Source of the DNA: Amaurobius ferox
Taxonomy: Eukaryota; Arthropoda; Arachnida; Araneae; Amaurobiidae
Reading direction: 5' to 3'
Length of the DNA stretch: 64,000 nt
Assembly (NCBI GenBank): GCA_951213105.1
Contig: OX578144.1
Coordinates: 83,403,015-83,467,014 of the forward strand
Shown: piece by piece, positions 34,858 through 45,162 of the stretch
Numbering within the stretch: position 1 is the first letter of the stretch
Layout of the letters: each line of letters starts with the position of its first letter
Notes under the pieces: model-generated
What the model saw: the letters and a program-made list of their open reading frames with translations, nothing else
What the model was told of the DNA's origin: nothing
Databases searched by the model: none
Made by a program: the position numbers and the translations under genes

Positions 34858-35661
34858 TCTGATGTGGGCAGCACATGACTTTCGCTGCAGACTCAAATTC
34901 ATATTTTCTTTATTTCTTTAAGAACTCATTAAATTGAGTTTAGTTGCACAAAATAACACTAAATTTGCATTTTTAATTCAATTTCTGCTTTTATATGGTA
35001 ATTGGAAATTTTCCAAAGGCGGCATAAAAAAAATGGGAAAATTCTCAAATATCTCGAGAACGGTTAGTTCTAGAGTAATAGAGTTGTTCTTATTCTTTTC
35101 CTCGTCAAAAATTACATATAGAACAAGCATTTAATTGATACATTTGAACATACGTAGTCGTTTTTTAGATGTTGGCGATTTTTGGGGGCCATTTCCTAAA
35201 AAAAGGCAGGTTGTTCTTTTCCGAATCGAACCAAAATCTAATCAGCACTAGAGTATCCCACATGTGATGTATCTACCAAATTTTGTGAAATTTGATCAAT
35301 TTGTATTTCAGCTAGAGTGAATACATGAGATTTTTGCGGGCCATTTCGCAAAAACAGGCGGGTTCTTTTTTTCCGAATTATACCAAAAACTAATCAGCAC
35401 CAGGGTCACACCCAAGGGTCTTACCTGCCAAATTTTATGAAATTCGGTCCATTAGTTTTTGAAATAGAGTGGATACAAAATCTGCACAGACAGACACACA
35501 CACAGACAGACACACAGGCACACACACAGACGTCACGCTAAAAATAGCTTTTTCTTACTCTAGAGGTCCCGAAACATGCAGATCCGTCGAAAACTCGAGT
35601 TGCGATTTTCGACATGATTCCAATACTTTCCCTATACATTACCATGTATTGCAGGGAAAGT
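34858..35661 (+). mobile_element. complete hairpin-family element, subfamily 2
   Basis: The 5' end TCTGATGTGGGCAGCACATG follows an A-run. The interior contains AATATCTCGAGAACGGTTAG and a direct repeat of about 152 bases (GGGCCATTTC at 35,186 and 35,338). A CAGACAGACACACAC microsatellite lies at about 35,488-35,529, followed by GTCGAAAACTCGAGTTGCG. The 3' hairpin CCCTATACATTACCATGTAT ends in GCAGGGAAAGTAA. The hairpin stem differs from subfamily 1 (CCCT/AGGG instead of CCTTA/TAAGG). No ORF of note. Confidence 0.78.
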
Positions 35662-36153
35662 AATAGCACCGCCAAGCCAGAAGATCCACCAGCCTCAGCA
35701 ACGCTGAGGCGCCGGAAAGTCGCCGAAAATCCGGAACGGACGATGCCAGTGCTGGATTAATCAATAGGCCCACTAAGTAGGTGCTTAGGGGAGCAGCAAA
35801 TTAGGGGACACCAATAAAAGTTCAAAATGTGTTAATTTGTATATTTTTGTTTAATGCTTACCTAACAATAGAGGATAGTGAATTTTCTACAGCCCCGTAA
35901 ACATTTGAGGCCCGGGCGACCTTTAAAATGTTTCTGTCTTCTAAGGTTATATAGTGGTTGCCTCTTTCAATGGTGACTTTATTACACCTCATCATATAAT
36001 CAATTGGTCAGTATTATAGTAAGTAGTAACATTATACGCATAAAAATGCTCGTAGGGAGGGGGAGAACTCTGTGCGAAATTTCAGAAGTACGTTAAATGC
36101 CAGGGTGTATTTTTCAATGACAATTTCTTTATAGTTCTTTAAAAATTCAAATA

Positions 36154-36155
36154 TA
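36154..36155. repeat. TA target-site duplication, left side of Tc1
   Basis: TA precedes the CAGTATTGTGG terminus. The matching TA is at 37,479-37,480. Confidence 0.9.
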
Positions 36156-37478
36156 CAGTATTGTGGCAATTAATTGAGAAATGTCATTTTTTTCGTTTTA
36201 TCACACGTAAGCTTAGGAAGAAGCACTCCAAATTAGCTCAGAGTTCAAATTGCAGTTATTATCAAAGTAGCAAGTGTTCGTATGCACCTGGTAAATAGCA
36301 GGTGTTCAAATTCCTCCGCCAGATGGCAGGTGTTCCGCAGTGGTAGTTTCTCAGTTGTTGTGGGGCTCATTAGCGTCAGGGATATCAGCGCGGAAACACG
36401 TGCTAAAGTGATTGCGCTTAGAGAACACACTTCTAAGACGTTCGAGGAAATAGGTAAAATATGTGGAGTGAGTACAGCAGGTGTCGGGGGGATCTGGAAG
36501 CGGTTTCAGGAAACAGGAAATGCTGGAACCAACAGCTCTGGAAGATGCGGTCGAAAAAGATCAACTTCGACTCGTGACGACAAAACTTTACATCGAATGA
36601 GTGTTAAAAATCCTCGATTAGCCAGTTTTGACCTGTCTAAGTCCATGGTGGCAGCTGGTGTTGATATTGCACCTTCAACAGTGCAATACAGCCTGTTAGA
36701 ACGCGGACGGAGAGAACGTCGACCGCACAAGAAGCAGCTTCTGACGCTTCGCATGAAGAAAAAAAGGTTGGAATGGGCACGAAAATACAAAACAGGGACT
36801 GAGAAGGACTGGGAGAAAGTCCTCTTTTCTGACAAACACATTTTGTGGTTCAGGGATTTAGATCTATGTTCGTGAGAAGGAGCCAAGGAGAACCTCTCAA
36901 TTAGCACCACATCAATCAAGCACCCAAGCATCCGCCCAAAAAGATGTTTTGGGGTTGTTTCAGCGTTTTGGGGACAGAATCTCTTGTTCCCGTAGAGGGA
37001 ATGATGAACAGTGCCAGTTACGAAGTCATATTGACCCGAAAAGTGCTTCCAACCATGGCTAAACTGTGGCCGAACGGAGATTGCGTTTTCCAACAAGACA
37101 GCCCGCCATGTCACACTTCGAAGCGAATCAAAAATTTCTGCTCAAAAAAAATATTACCATACTGGATTGGCCCGGGAATTCACCAGACTTGAATCCCATA
37201 GAAAATTTGTGGGCTATTGTCAAAAAACGGCTTCACAAATTTGACTGTACGACGATGGACAAGCTAATTTCGGCCGTTATTGACATATGGTTCAGAGACG
37301 TTGAAATTAAAACTACATGTGCTAGTCTAGTACATTCCATGCCGAAACGTGTCTGTGATGCTATAAAGTCTCGGGGAGGTCATATCACTTATTAGTTTTA
37401 AATGTATCCATAGAAAACTTGAAAAAAACTAAATTTTATAAAAAAAACTGCATTTCTCAATTAATTGCCACAATACTG
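36156..37478 (+). mobile_element. full-length Tc1/mariner element with 28-bp terminal inverted repeats
   Basis: The left end CAGTATTGTGGCAATTAATT and its right-end inverse match perfectly over 28 bases. TA dinucleotides flank both ends. The length, 1,323 bp, is normal for Tc1. It is inserted inside a hAT-like element and carries a frameshifted DD34E transposase gene. Confidence 0.93.
36282..37395 (+). pseudogene. Tc1-type DD34E transposase, frameshifted
   Basis: This is the cut-and-paste transposase of the surrounding 1.3-kb element. The first frame (36,282-36,875) has the N-terminal paired-like helix-turn-helix region (SAETRAKVIALREH, then KTFEEIGKICGVSTAGV), a GRKRSTSTRDD linker and VLFSD with the first catalytic Asp. 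The second piece (from 36,944) runs MFWGCFS to VFQQDSPPCHTS with the second Asp. The third (to 37,395) has LDWPGNSPDLNPIENLWAIV with the catalytic Glu. The spacing from the second Asp to Glu is 34, so DD34E. At least two frameshifts and an in-frame stop near 36,903 break the frame, so it is inactive. All three catalytic residues survive, indicating recent loss. Minus-strand frames over the same DNA are shadows. Confidence 0.92.
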
Positions 37479-37906
37479 TAGCTAATTATGCTGCACTTGG
37501 AGCCTAAAGACCAGCAAACCGTAGATAATACGAATCTGTTATGGTCATTATTCATTGGGCGTTTGCGATTCTTCGAATGGATGCCCTTAAATGACTGAGA
37601 TAACCAAGAAATGTAACTAAAAGATGTCAGTGTCAAGAGGTGAAATGATATTACCAAAACTCAAATAAATAAAAGGATTGAGCTAAGAACAGGTGCATTA
37701 CAAAACCGTTTAAATCTCTGATATCCACTGAAAGTAAACTATTGAAAATTATTTTGATCAGATAATAGAGGAATTTTGTTACGGAGAGAGTTTTAAATAA
37801 ATGGCTCTTTAAATTTAATTATGTTATGATTATTAATTTTCTATCTGCAATTTGTTACTGTCAAAGAAACCGCAGGAAATGCTTTAAAAATAATTAGTGT
37901 TATTTA

Positions 37907-38245
37907 CACTCACGGGCAAAAAAGTTGCGCACCAAGGAGAAAACATGGAACAGCCGCGAAATGATGTAAATAGCTAGAGGGCGGGTTGGTATGCAAATGA
38001 TCCACGCCCTATCAATGCGTGAAGCTACGGCCGATGCAAGTACGAGTACGGAGTGAAAAGAACGGTGGGTAGAGCCAGAAACGTTGATATACGCAACTGA
38101 CGGACTTCGAGAGAGGCCTGATCATCGGGCTGAAAACCGTAGGGTGGTCAACGCGCCGGATAGCCCGTCGCGTGGCTCGTTCGGAGATTTTCAAGGCTAG
38201 AAAGGATCTAGCAGTGTGGCATGACGATTTAGAATATATTGCCAT
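37907..38245 (+). mobile_element. 5' fragment of a second Tc1-like element
   Basis: TA at 37,905-37,906 is followed by CACTCACGGGCAAAAAAGTT, a typical Tc1-family terminus. Further on, the plus strand encodes LTDFERGLIIGLKTVGWS and TRRIARRVARS, the first helix-turn-helix of a Tc1-like transposase. The rest of the element, including the catalytic core and right end, is absent. Confidence 0.65.
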
Positions 38246-39892
38246 GTGTCGCCTCCTATTTTGGTTACAATTCGGTGAAAATTTCTATTTGTTATAAAAT
38301 TTTAAAGTGAAAATATTTTTACTCTACTTTTGTTGGAAAATTTTAATTTCTTTGTTGTACATATCTTCCAAATCTAATCCCTCATTGTTGAAGAAAGACT
38401 GTTACCATCTCAAAAGATGTAATATTCAGATTTAACTTTCTTTGTCGAAAAAGCTGTTGCCAATTCAAAACTTATTTTCAATAAATATGAAAATGGGACG
38501 AGTGTAAAATTTTAATTACATGATTTCATCCCGAATTATTATTTTGGCAAGTAAAAAAGTGATCAGGAAAAATGTCAAAGTTTGAAATAATATTTCGATG
38601 TGTATTTCGTATCGACATTAATTCTGCCATATCAACTTCAAATTTTCCTTTTATTTTAAGACCGAAGGGTCATTGGTTATAATTTTAGTGCCTATCATCT
38701 GGACAGTAATTTGTTAAGCCCTAAATAGATAACAGTTATTATCCCATAGATTATGATTTTGCAAAAAATATAAAATAAAATATTTATGCGGACCGTTAAT
38801 ATGTACCGATAATATTTTATTGATATATCTTATATAAAAAGAAATTTCGTTTGATCAAGAAGTCAACTAATTATAAAACTTCAAGAACGCTGTACCAGAG
38901 AGTACAGTTAGTTAAAATAAGCAGAAACATCATAGTAAAAACCTAAACAACGTGTTTTGACGATGCATTTGTCATGATGAGTTTTTAATTGAAACACGGC
39001 GCAACACTCCTTTGCTTCTTGCTAATTTGTACCTAAATCATATTTTTCTCTATGTGAAGAACTTCCTCACTTTGTAGCTGGTCTTTTGAAGAAGATGTTT
39101 CACACACTTCAGTCACCGGTCCCGGCAACTCAAATGGTTGCTGTAAGCCCTCGGCCAATCGAGTGGTCTGGGTTTTCGACACACTTCAGTCAGAGGTATA
39201 AACAAAAACACCGAATCCTTTTTAAGGTCCTTTCCTTATAAATCACTCCCTCCGAAAATTATAAGAGACAATTCTGGAGCCCGTCGCATGGATGCATTTT
39301 GATAAACATATATAAGGGTATAGGCGTTGCCAACATCTTCGTAAAGGAACATTCTACGACCAAATGAGTAAGGTAATTTCTTAATATATACCTTGGGGAG
39401 GACTAATGGCATTTTTTTTCGGACAGGAAGAAAATTATCAGTGCCACTGCCCAGGGACATCAAAATTATCTGTGCTTTAGGTCCCAAACAGTCTTAATCC
39501 GGCCCTGGACTATGCCAAAGCCGAAAGAAACAAAAGCCAAATGACAACAACACCACCAAACTGCCTCCATCCAGATCCATCCCCCGACTGGAGTACGCCA
39601 ACTTATTGGGAGCAATATTATTAAACTCGTACAATAAAACTTAGAGACCGAGGAATATCATACACATAGCCAATCCTAATAGAAATAAATAAATAATGAA
39701 ATAAACAAACAGTCAATCTTCAATTGCACACACCATCACCAGAAATGAGGCAACGATGAAGCGAATTGACTGTTCTAACATACAAAGAAGACGTCAAGAA
39801 CAGGCAAGGAAACCCCTAATCGCCGGAAGTCGCCATCCAAGATCAAAGACCTTGTGATACATTGGTAGTAAAACACGATAAATCTGAAGTTC

Positions 39893-40014
39893 CGCAAAAA
39901 ATCTGTAGGTCCATGCCCATTGGGTTACGGTCAGTATTGTAGGTGGCATTTTCAAGACCGTCCAAACAAAGACTTTACGACAGGTAGGTCGAACGGTTTG
40001 GGTATATAGAAAGA
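39893..40014 (+). mobile_element. 3' fragment of the composite-SINE family
   Basis: ATTGGGTTACGGTCAGTATT and GACAGGTAGGTCGAACGGTT align with the 3' body of the SINE at 50,450-50,836 (TGGTAGGTCAGACGGTCTGG). The copy is diverged and lacks a head. Confidence 0.5.
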
Positions 40015-40214
40015 CATCTCAATCAGATGTAAAGCAAGAGTAATTAAATCATGTACTAAATAATTTTGTAATGGATCTATTTTTCCACCAAAATTGATAT
40101 AATAACAAAATCATTTTTGTCTTTCTCCAGAGATGAAAATAACTTATTGATATGCTAAAATCAATAAAACTGGGTTTGCCATATTAGTTTGATTGTCGCA
40201 GAGTCCTCTTATGC

Positions 40215-40510
40215 AGTATCGGCTTTTATTCTCTCAACCCAGAGCGTCCGACTTACCCGAATGTGTAAGATATCAGTTTGGACAGATGGGCCAGTATCAC
40301 CCAATTTAGACAAGAACCCACTAGAGAGCAACATCCCCAGGGACCGTGCCTTCCTTCTCCTACCACCAACCTCTCGGAAAAACTTTCGAATCCACAGATT
40401 TAACTTGCTCGAACAAAGAGATAGTTTGGGTACAGCCGGGAATCGAACTCCGAGTGCTTTGACCAGATGATTATTCCGCGCCCGCAGTGTCAACCTGAAC
40501 CTCTAAAGGC
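40215..40510 (-). mobile_element. tRNA-type SINE sharing its body with the 5S-headed SINE
   Basis: Read on the minus strand, GGAGTTCGATTCCCGG is a B box. It is followed by TTCCGAGAGGTTGGTGGTAG, AAGG.ACGGTCCCTG and CTAAATTGGGTG. These blocks appear in the same order in the SINE at 50,450-50,836. The 3' end here is GCTCTGGGTTGAGAG instead of an AAC tail. The 5' head (around 40,480-40,510) is decayed and no 5S part is visible. Open frames at 40,189-40,493 on both strands are by-products. Confidence 0.7.
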
Positions 40511-40559
40511 CCCCCATGGAAATAAGCCCACAGGGCGCCCCTGGCGAGCAAATAAATCT

Positions 40560-41453
40560 ATATTAAATATGCATAAAATATGCTCGGGGTCGCGGAACGC
40601 TGAGAGACCGAGAGAGAAATCCCCATTTCAAACAATTCTGGTCTACCGCAACCCCAACTGGTGGTCAGCGATCAGTGAAGTATTGTCCATTCTGAGAGAC
40701 TTCCATGTCTCGAATTTCACACTGGTCCAAATTAGACGGACGTTCCCTTTATTTACGGAAATTATTAAATATAACTTTTTACTCATATTCCGTAGAGCAA
40801 AATTTGAAGTAGAATATTTCTGATGACTTCATTAGTTAAAATAAAGGAGTTCGAAATTTATAAAACAGATATATATTCTTGAATATATTAAAAAATGGAT
40901 TTACTGACTTAGGGCACTTCAGCGTGCCTATTACAGACCAAACAGCACGTTCGAAGACAAATTTTCGAATTTTATGGAATTTTTTCCTTTATTTTTGATG
41001 AACATTTTTATGAAGCAGATTTTGCAAAATTATGCATATAAAGAGATGGAAATTTTAATTTAAATCAATGAAATCGTAAAGAATAATATAATAATTGAAA
41101 CTTTTACTCTACAAGTACCTGAAAACTTCAGATTTTGAATTTCTTTTTCAGAAATACCAACCACATAGTTAAAAATGTATTCATAAAATCCTGCATTTTA
41201 TTCTAATAATCGTTGAAAGTGCAGTTAAAAGTCTAGAATCCATATTCACGGAAATAAAGCCCTTCGTGTTTTATACACCCTGTATATGTATTTTTTCTTC
41301 AGGCAAAGCATCATTAATTTGTAAGTGTTAAATAAACTATGCTGTGAAATTAACAAAAGCTATTAACCTCTTAATTACTTTAGTGAGGCATCAAAAAAGG
41401 AAACAATGTGAGAAGTTGAGCTTTAATTGCATAATGAAGATCAAGGTGTTAAG
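40560..41453. other. stretch without recognised features
   Basis: The first 150 bases are GC-richer, with no motif I recognise. A TTTATACACCCTGTATAT phrase near 41,271 resembles ends of arthropod DNA transposons, but no partner end was found. Confidence 0.4.
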
Positions 41454-41461
41454 GCCATATT

Positions 41462-43100
41462 CAGGGGCGGCAAATAGGGGGCGCGAGGGGGCGCGGTCGC
41501 GCCCCCAAATTTTTCCTCATCATCTATCGGCTTCTCCCTTTTTTTATCGACTGTCCACTGGTCAGTTTTATCACGCTATGGAGCTTCAAAAGATCCAACC
41601 TTCACAGTGAAGTTCCCACTTCCGGCTGGAACGAATCCTTTTCAACTTAAAAAAATTTGAGTGATGTTATCCTTTTCACTTAAAAATTTCAAGTGTCCGA
41701 TTAAATGTATGTATAGTTAGCGCATGCTCATCCCTTCCTTCCGCTAGAAATGCATTTCAGCAGCTCAATGCAGCTCAATTATATTCTTTCATAGAAGCAT
41801 CCTATAAAAGACACGTTATTTTCGAAAAGATTCGCTCATCAACAAATACTTTTTCTGAAGGCTCTTCAACTCTACAATCACTAAGTGATACGAGGTGGTC
41901 TTCCAAAGTTAAAGCCATAAAAGCACTACTTCATAATTTTGAAGTCGTGATTTTAACACTGGAAGAATTATCTGAAAACGATTCTCTCCATGGTGGAAGA
42001 GCCGAAGCCCTTTTAACATGCATGATATCGTTCGAATTTTTGTTCATTTCGTTTGTATTGAACAGTGTTTTTAATCAATGCAATACTCTCTCAAAGCATT
42101 TTCAGTCATCTGATCTTAATTTTCAGGCTGTGCAAGCTTTGGCTAAAGCTAATATTGAAACGGTTAGTTCTTTTCGTACTGATACATATTTCAATCTAGT
42201 GTGGAGTTTTGTGACATAACTTTGCGAAAAAAATTCTTATTCTGGACCAAAACTGAAAAGGCGTAAAAAAAATCCAAGCGAATTCGGAGGCGGTGAAAAA
42301 AATCCCCATGATGATGTTAAATCATATCACAGAATCAATATTCAATATGAAATTGTAGATTCAGTATCTAATGAAATTGAGACAAGATTTAATGAGAACA
42401 ATATATCTGTTTTGTTTGCCCTTAGTTCAGTATTATCCGGGTCAGATGTCGAAAAAGAAAAAGAAAATGTTTCAACCATATGCAAAATATAAGACTTCCA
42501 GAAAGAGGGACTGTTGTGTGAATTGCGACTGTTTTATCCAATGGTGAAGAATGAAAACATAGACCATCCCAATTTTAAAAGTCGCCTGAATTATTTTAAA
42601 GAGCAGAATTTTAAAAAATGCGTTTCCTCTCATAACATTATTAATTAAATTGTTTTTGACTGTGTCAATCAGCTCAGCCAGTTGTGAAAGGTCTTTTTAG
42701 TGTCTTAGGAGGCTGAAAAATTATTTTCGCAGTACAATGGGACAAGAAAGACTTTCATATTTAGCTGCTTTAGCTATAGAACAAGATATGCGACTGGATT
42801 ATGATGATATTGTAACAAAATTTTCTCGTCTTCCAGATTCTAAGAACCGGCGTTTAAAACTTCGATAAAAAGTAAATAAATATAGATATTTGTATTTAGA
42901 AAAATTATGTTAACAACAATTATGTTAACATAATTATCTACAAAAATTATGTTAACAACATTATTTTTCTCAACATCAATTCAATTTTGTGATCCCCCCC
43001 CCCCCCCCCACTGTTAACAGACTTTTATTTATTCCATATTATGGATTTTCATACATACAAATCTCGCACCCCCAAATGGAATGCTGAAATGCCGCCCCTG
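41462..43100 (+). mobile_element. hAT element with ZMYM1-like transposase remains and perfect 8-bp TSD
   Basis: CAGGGGCGGCAAAT at the left and GCCGCCCCTG at the right are inverted termini. GCCATATT is duplicated exactly at 41,454-41,461 and 43,101-43,108. The interior encodes broken pieces of a hAT transposase of the type annotated in animals as zinc finger MYM-type 1-like. At 1.64 kb it is shorter than autonomous relatives, and the BED/TTF zinc-finger and N-terminal catalytic parts are missing. Confidence 0.9.
41855..42868 (+). pseudogene. hAT (ZMYM1/TTF-type) transposase, C-terminal half, broken
   Basis: In order along the plus strand: DTRWSSKVKAIKALLHNF (about 41,888), an uninterrupted frame to 42,219 including LQALAKANIE-like text, a charged segment around 42,300-42,490, and a second block with FYPMVKNENIDHPNFKSRLN (about 42,530). 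Last is RRLKNYFRSTMGQERLSYLA (about 42,707-42,766), the hAT dimerisation motif, ending at a stop near 42,868. Stops at 42,218 and 42,490 and frame changes between blocks make it non-functional. The original role was DNA transposition in the nucleus with dimerisation through the C-terminus. Confidence 0.85.
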
Positions 43101-43109
43101 GCCATATTC

Positions 43110-43515
43110 ATAATAAAGTTAGTAAAAAATGTAAAAATATTTCTCCGCATTACTAATTAGATTATTTTCTTTCAATAAGTTTAAATATATTATACTCATT
43201 GCACTAAACCTGCGACCTCAACCGTTTTCCTGAAAGTCACGTTGATTACTCTTCAAAATTTATGACCTCATTATAGTCTTTGTTATGATCTTCTAGTCCT
43301 TTTCTAGGTACTTGTGGTTGCAAATTAAATTATATTGTTTGATTTAACATAAAAACTTCGCTTAACATGCTGTATTGAGTAAAATAATAGCGGTTATCAA
43401 CCGATTTCGAAGGCAAAAAATACAACCCTCCTCAAGATAAAATTACAGTGAAACCACACCAGAGAAAGCATGGAGTCTCTGCGGTTCTTTTACTGGTTTT
43501 CATTGCTCTTTCTTT
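43110..43515. other. stretch without recognised features
   Basis: No transposon ends or coding motifs seen between the hAT element and the next hairpin-family fragment. Confidence 0.5.
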
Positions 43516-43518
43516 TTT

Positions 43519-44060
43519 ACCTTTTTCCTACATATATCGTATAATGTATAGAAAAGTGTTCTGACGGGGTCGAAATGCGAGTTTTCAACGAAAGTTTGCG
43601 TTTCAAGCATCACTGAACTCATATCAAATGGTTATGAGATGATATCTGTTTATGTCTGTAGTGTACATGTATATTAGTGTGTGTGGGAGTATGTATACTA
43701 GTATGAAATATGTGTGTACTAGTAAGTATACTAGTAAAATGTATACTAATATGTATACTAGTATGTATACTAGTCTATGAAATCGATATTTCACAAACGA
43801 GTGAAGAGTATCGCAAAAAAAAAATTGGGACGATTATATAAATTAATGAATTCTGGAACCCTTTTGGTCTTAAATGAGATCGCATATACAAAAGACCTCC
43901 CCCCCCCCCCCCCCCGCCTTCCTTAATTTTAAAATAATTTTTGAGAAAAAAAACCATTGAAAAGGACCTTTAATAATGTTTAAATAAACATTTCATACGT
44001 GATTTCTCATTAAAAAAAATGGCACAAATTTCAATTATCATAAATCGTCCTCGAAAAAGA
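43519..44060 (-). mobile_element. hairpin-family fragment, 3' part
   Basis: A decayed terminal hairpin (about 43,519-43,556), GACGGGGTCGAAATGCGAGT and TTTCAAGCATC are followed by a TG-rich segment that has changed into TATACTAGTATG repeats (43,690-43,775). C-runs and ATTT-rich text like other copies follow. The 5' end is lost. Confidence 0.6.
43690..43775. repeat. minisatellite of TATACTAGTATG units
   Basis: At least six imperfect copies, occupying the position where sister elements have TG microsatellites. Confidence 0.75.
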
Positions 44061-44170
44061 TCTGCTCGCAATGAAAGTTAATTTGACACTTTTTGCAGCA
44101 ATTTTTGCTATTTAATTCAGATTTATATGTTATGCTAGTGTTGTTATATTATGCTAGTGTTGTTATTGCT

Positions 44171-45033
44171 GTCCCTGCAATACATGATAATGTATAGGGA
44201 AAGTATTGGAATCATATCAAAAATCGCAACTCGAATTTTCGACGAATCTACATGTTTTGGGACCTCTAGAATACGAAAAAACTATTTTTAGCGTGATGCC
44301 TGTATGTATGTGCATCTGTGTGTCTGTCTGTCTGTGTGACTGTGTGTCGGTCTGTCTGTCTGTGCAATGTATCCACTCTGTCTGTCTATGTATCCACTCT
44401 AACACAAAAACTAATAGACCAAATTTCAAAAAATGTAGTAAGTAAATCACTTGTGGCTGACCTTGGTGCTAATTAGTTTTGGATACGATTCAGAATAAAA
44501 GAACCCGCCTTTTTTTGCAAAATGGACCACAAAAATTGCCGGTGCCCACACTGGCTGAAAAAGTAACTGATCAAATTTTACAAAATTTGGTAAATAAGTC
44601 ACTTGCGGGTTACCCTGGTGCTGATTATATTTTGTTACGATTCGGGAAAAAATAATCTTTTTTTTTTTTTTTTTTTTTTGCGAAATGGTCCACAAAAATA
44701 CCTAATATCTAACACAAAAATCTACGTATGCTCAAATATATCAATTAAATGCTTGTTTTATACGTAATTTGTAACGATAAAAAGTGTAAAATCAATCTGA
44801 TTACACTGGGATTAGCCCATCTCGAGATATTTTAGTTGTTTCGCATTTTTGTTACGCCTCCTTTGAAAATAAATCCAGTTACCAAATGAGAACAAAAATT
44901 GAATTAAAAGTGCAAATTCAGTGTAATTTTAAATAATTATGAGTGTTATTTTGTGCAATTAAACTTAATGAATTATTGAAGAAATAAAGTGAATATGAGT
45001 CTGCAAGGAAAATCATGTGCTGCCCACATCAGA
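44171..45033 (-). mobile_element. complete hairpin-family element, subfamily 2
   Basis: The inverted 3' hairpin CCCTGCAATACATGATAATG with ATAGGGAAAGT opens the copy. AAATCGCAACTCGAATTTTC, TTTTAGCGTGATG and a GTCTGTCTGTC-rich run follow, then two copies of the GGACCACAAAAATTGCC-type repeat. The end is ATCATGTGCTGCCCACATCA followed by GA and a T-run. It matches 34,858-35,661 in reverse. Confidence 0.78.
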
Positions 45034-45162
45034 TTTTGTTATGTTAGTGTTGTTATGTTGTATTGTTCCTTTAGTGTTATGTTGTTCCCTTAGTGTTGTA
45101 TTATCCTATAAACTAACCTCAAAGGTTAAATGTCATTGTGACTTGTCTTGAGTCAATATCTA

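Larger units (their letters stand above)
35747..39507. mobile_element. hAT-like element with nested Tc1 insertions
   Basis: The left end is CAGTGCTGGATTAATC and the right end, read inverted, is CAGGGCCGGATTAAGAC, so the ends share CAG.GC.GGATTAA. Flanking 8-mers are GACGATGC (35,739-35,746) and GACTATGC (39,508-39,515), an 8-bp TSD with one mismatch. Removing the inserted Tc1 (36,156-37,478) and the Tc1 fragment (37,907-38,245) leaves about 2.1 kb without a recognisable transposase. It is therefore a non-autonomous or decayed copy. Confidence 0.65.

Noticed and set aside
36506..37114. 202-codon minus-strand ORF
   Set aside because: It is the antisense shadow of the Tc1 transposase, whose plus-strand frames carry the DD34E motifs.
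40189..40493. ORFs of 93-94 codons on both strands
   Set aside because: They coincide with the SINE body and are a product of its GC content.
42994..43012. Long C or G homopolymers (also near 1,329, 1,662, 22,918, 23,643 and 43,898)
   Set aside because: Several lie at equivalent positions within hairpin-family copies or minisatellites. Their length may be affected by sequencing error, so I draw no conclusion from them.
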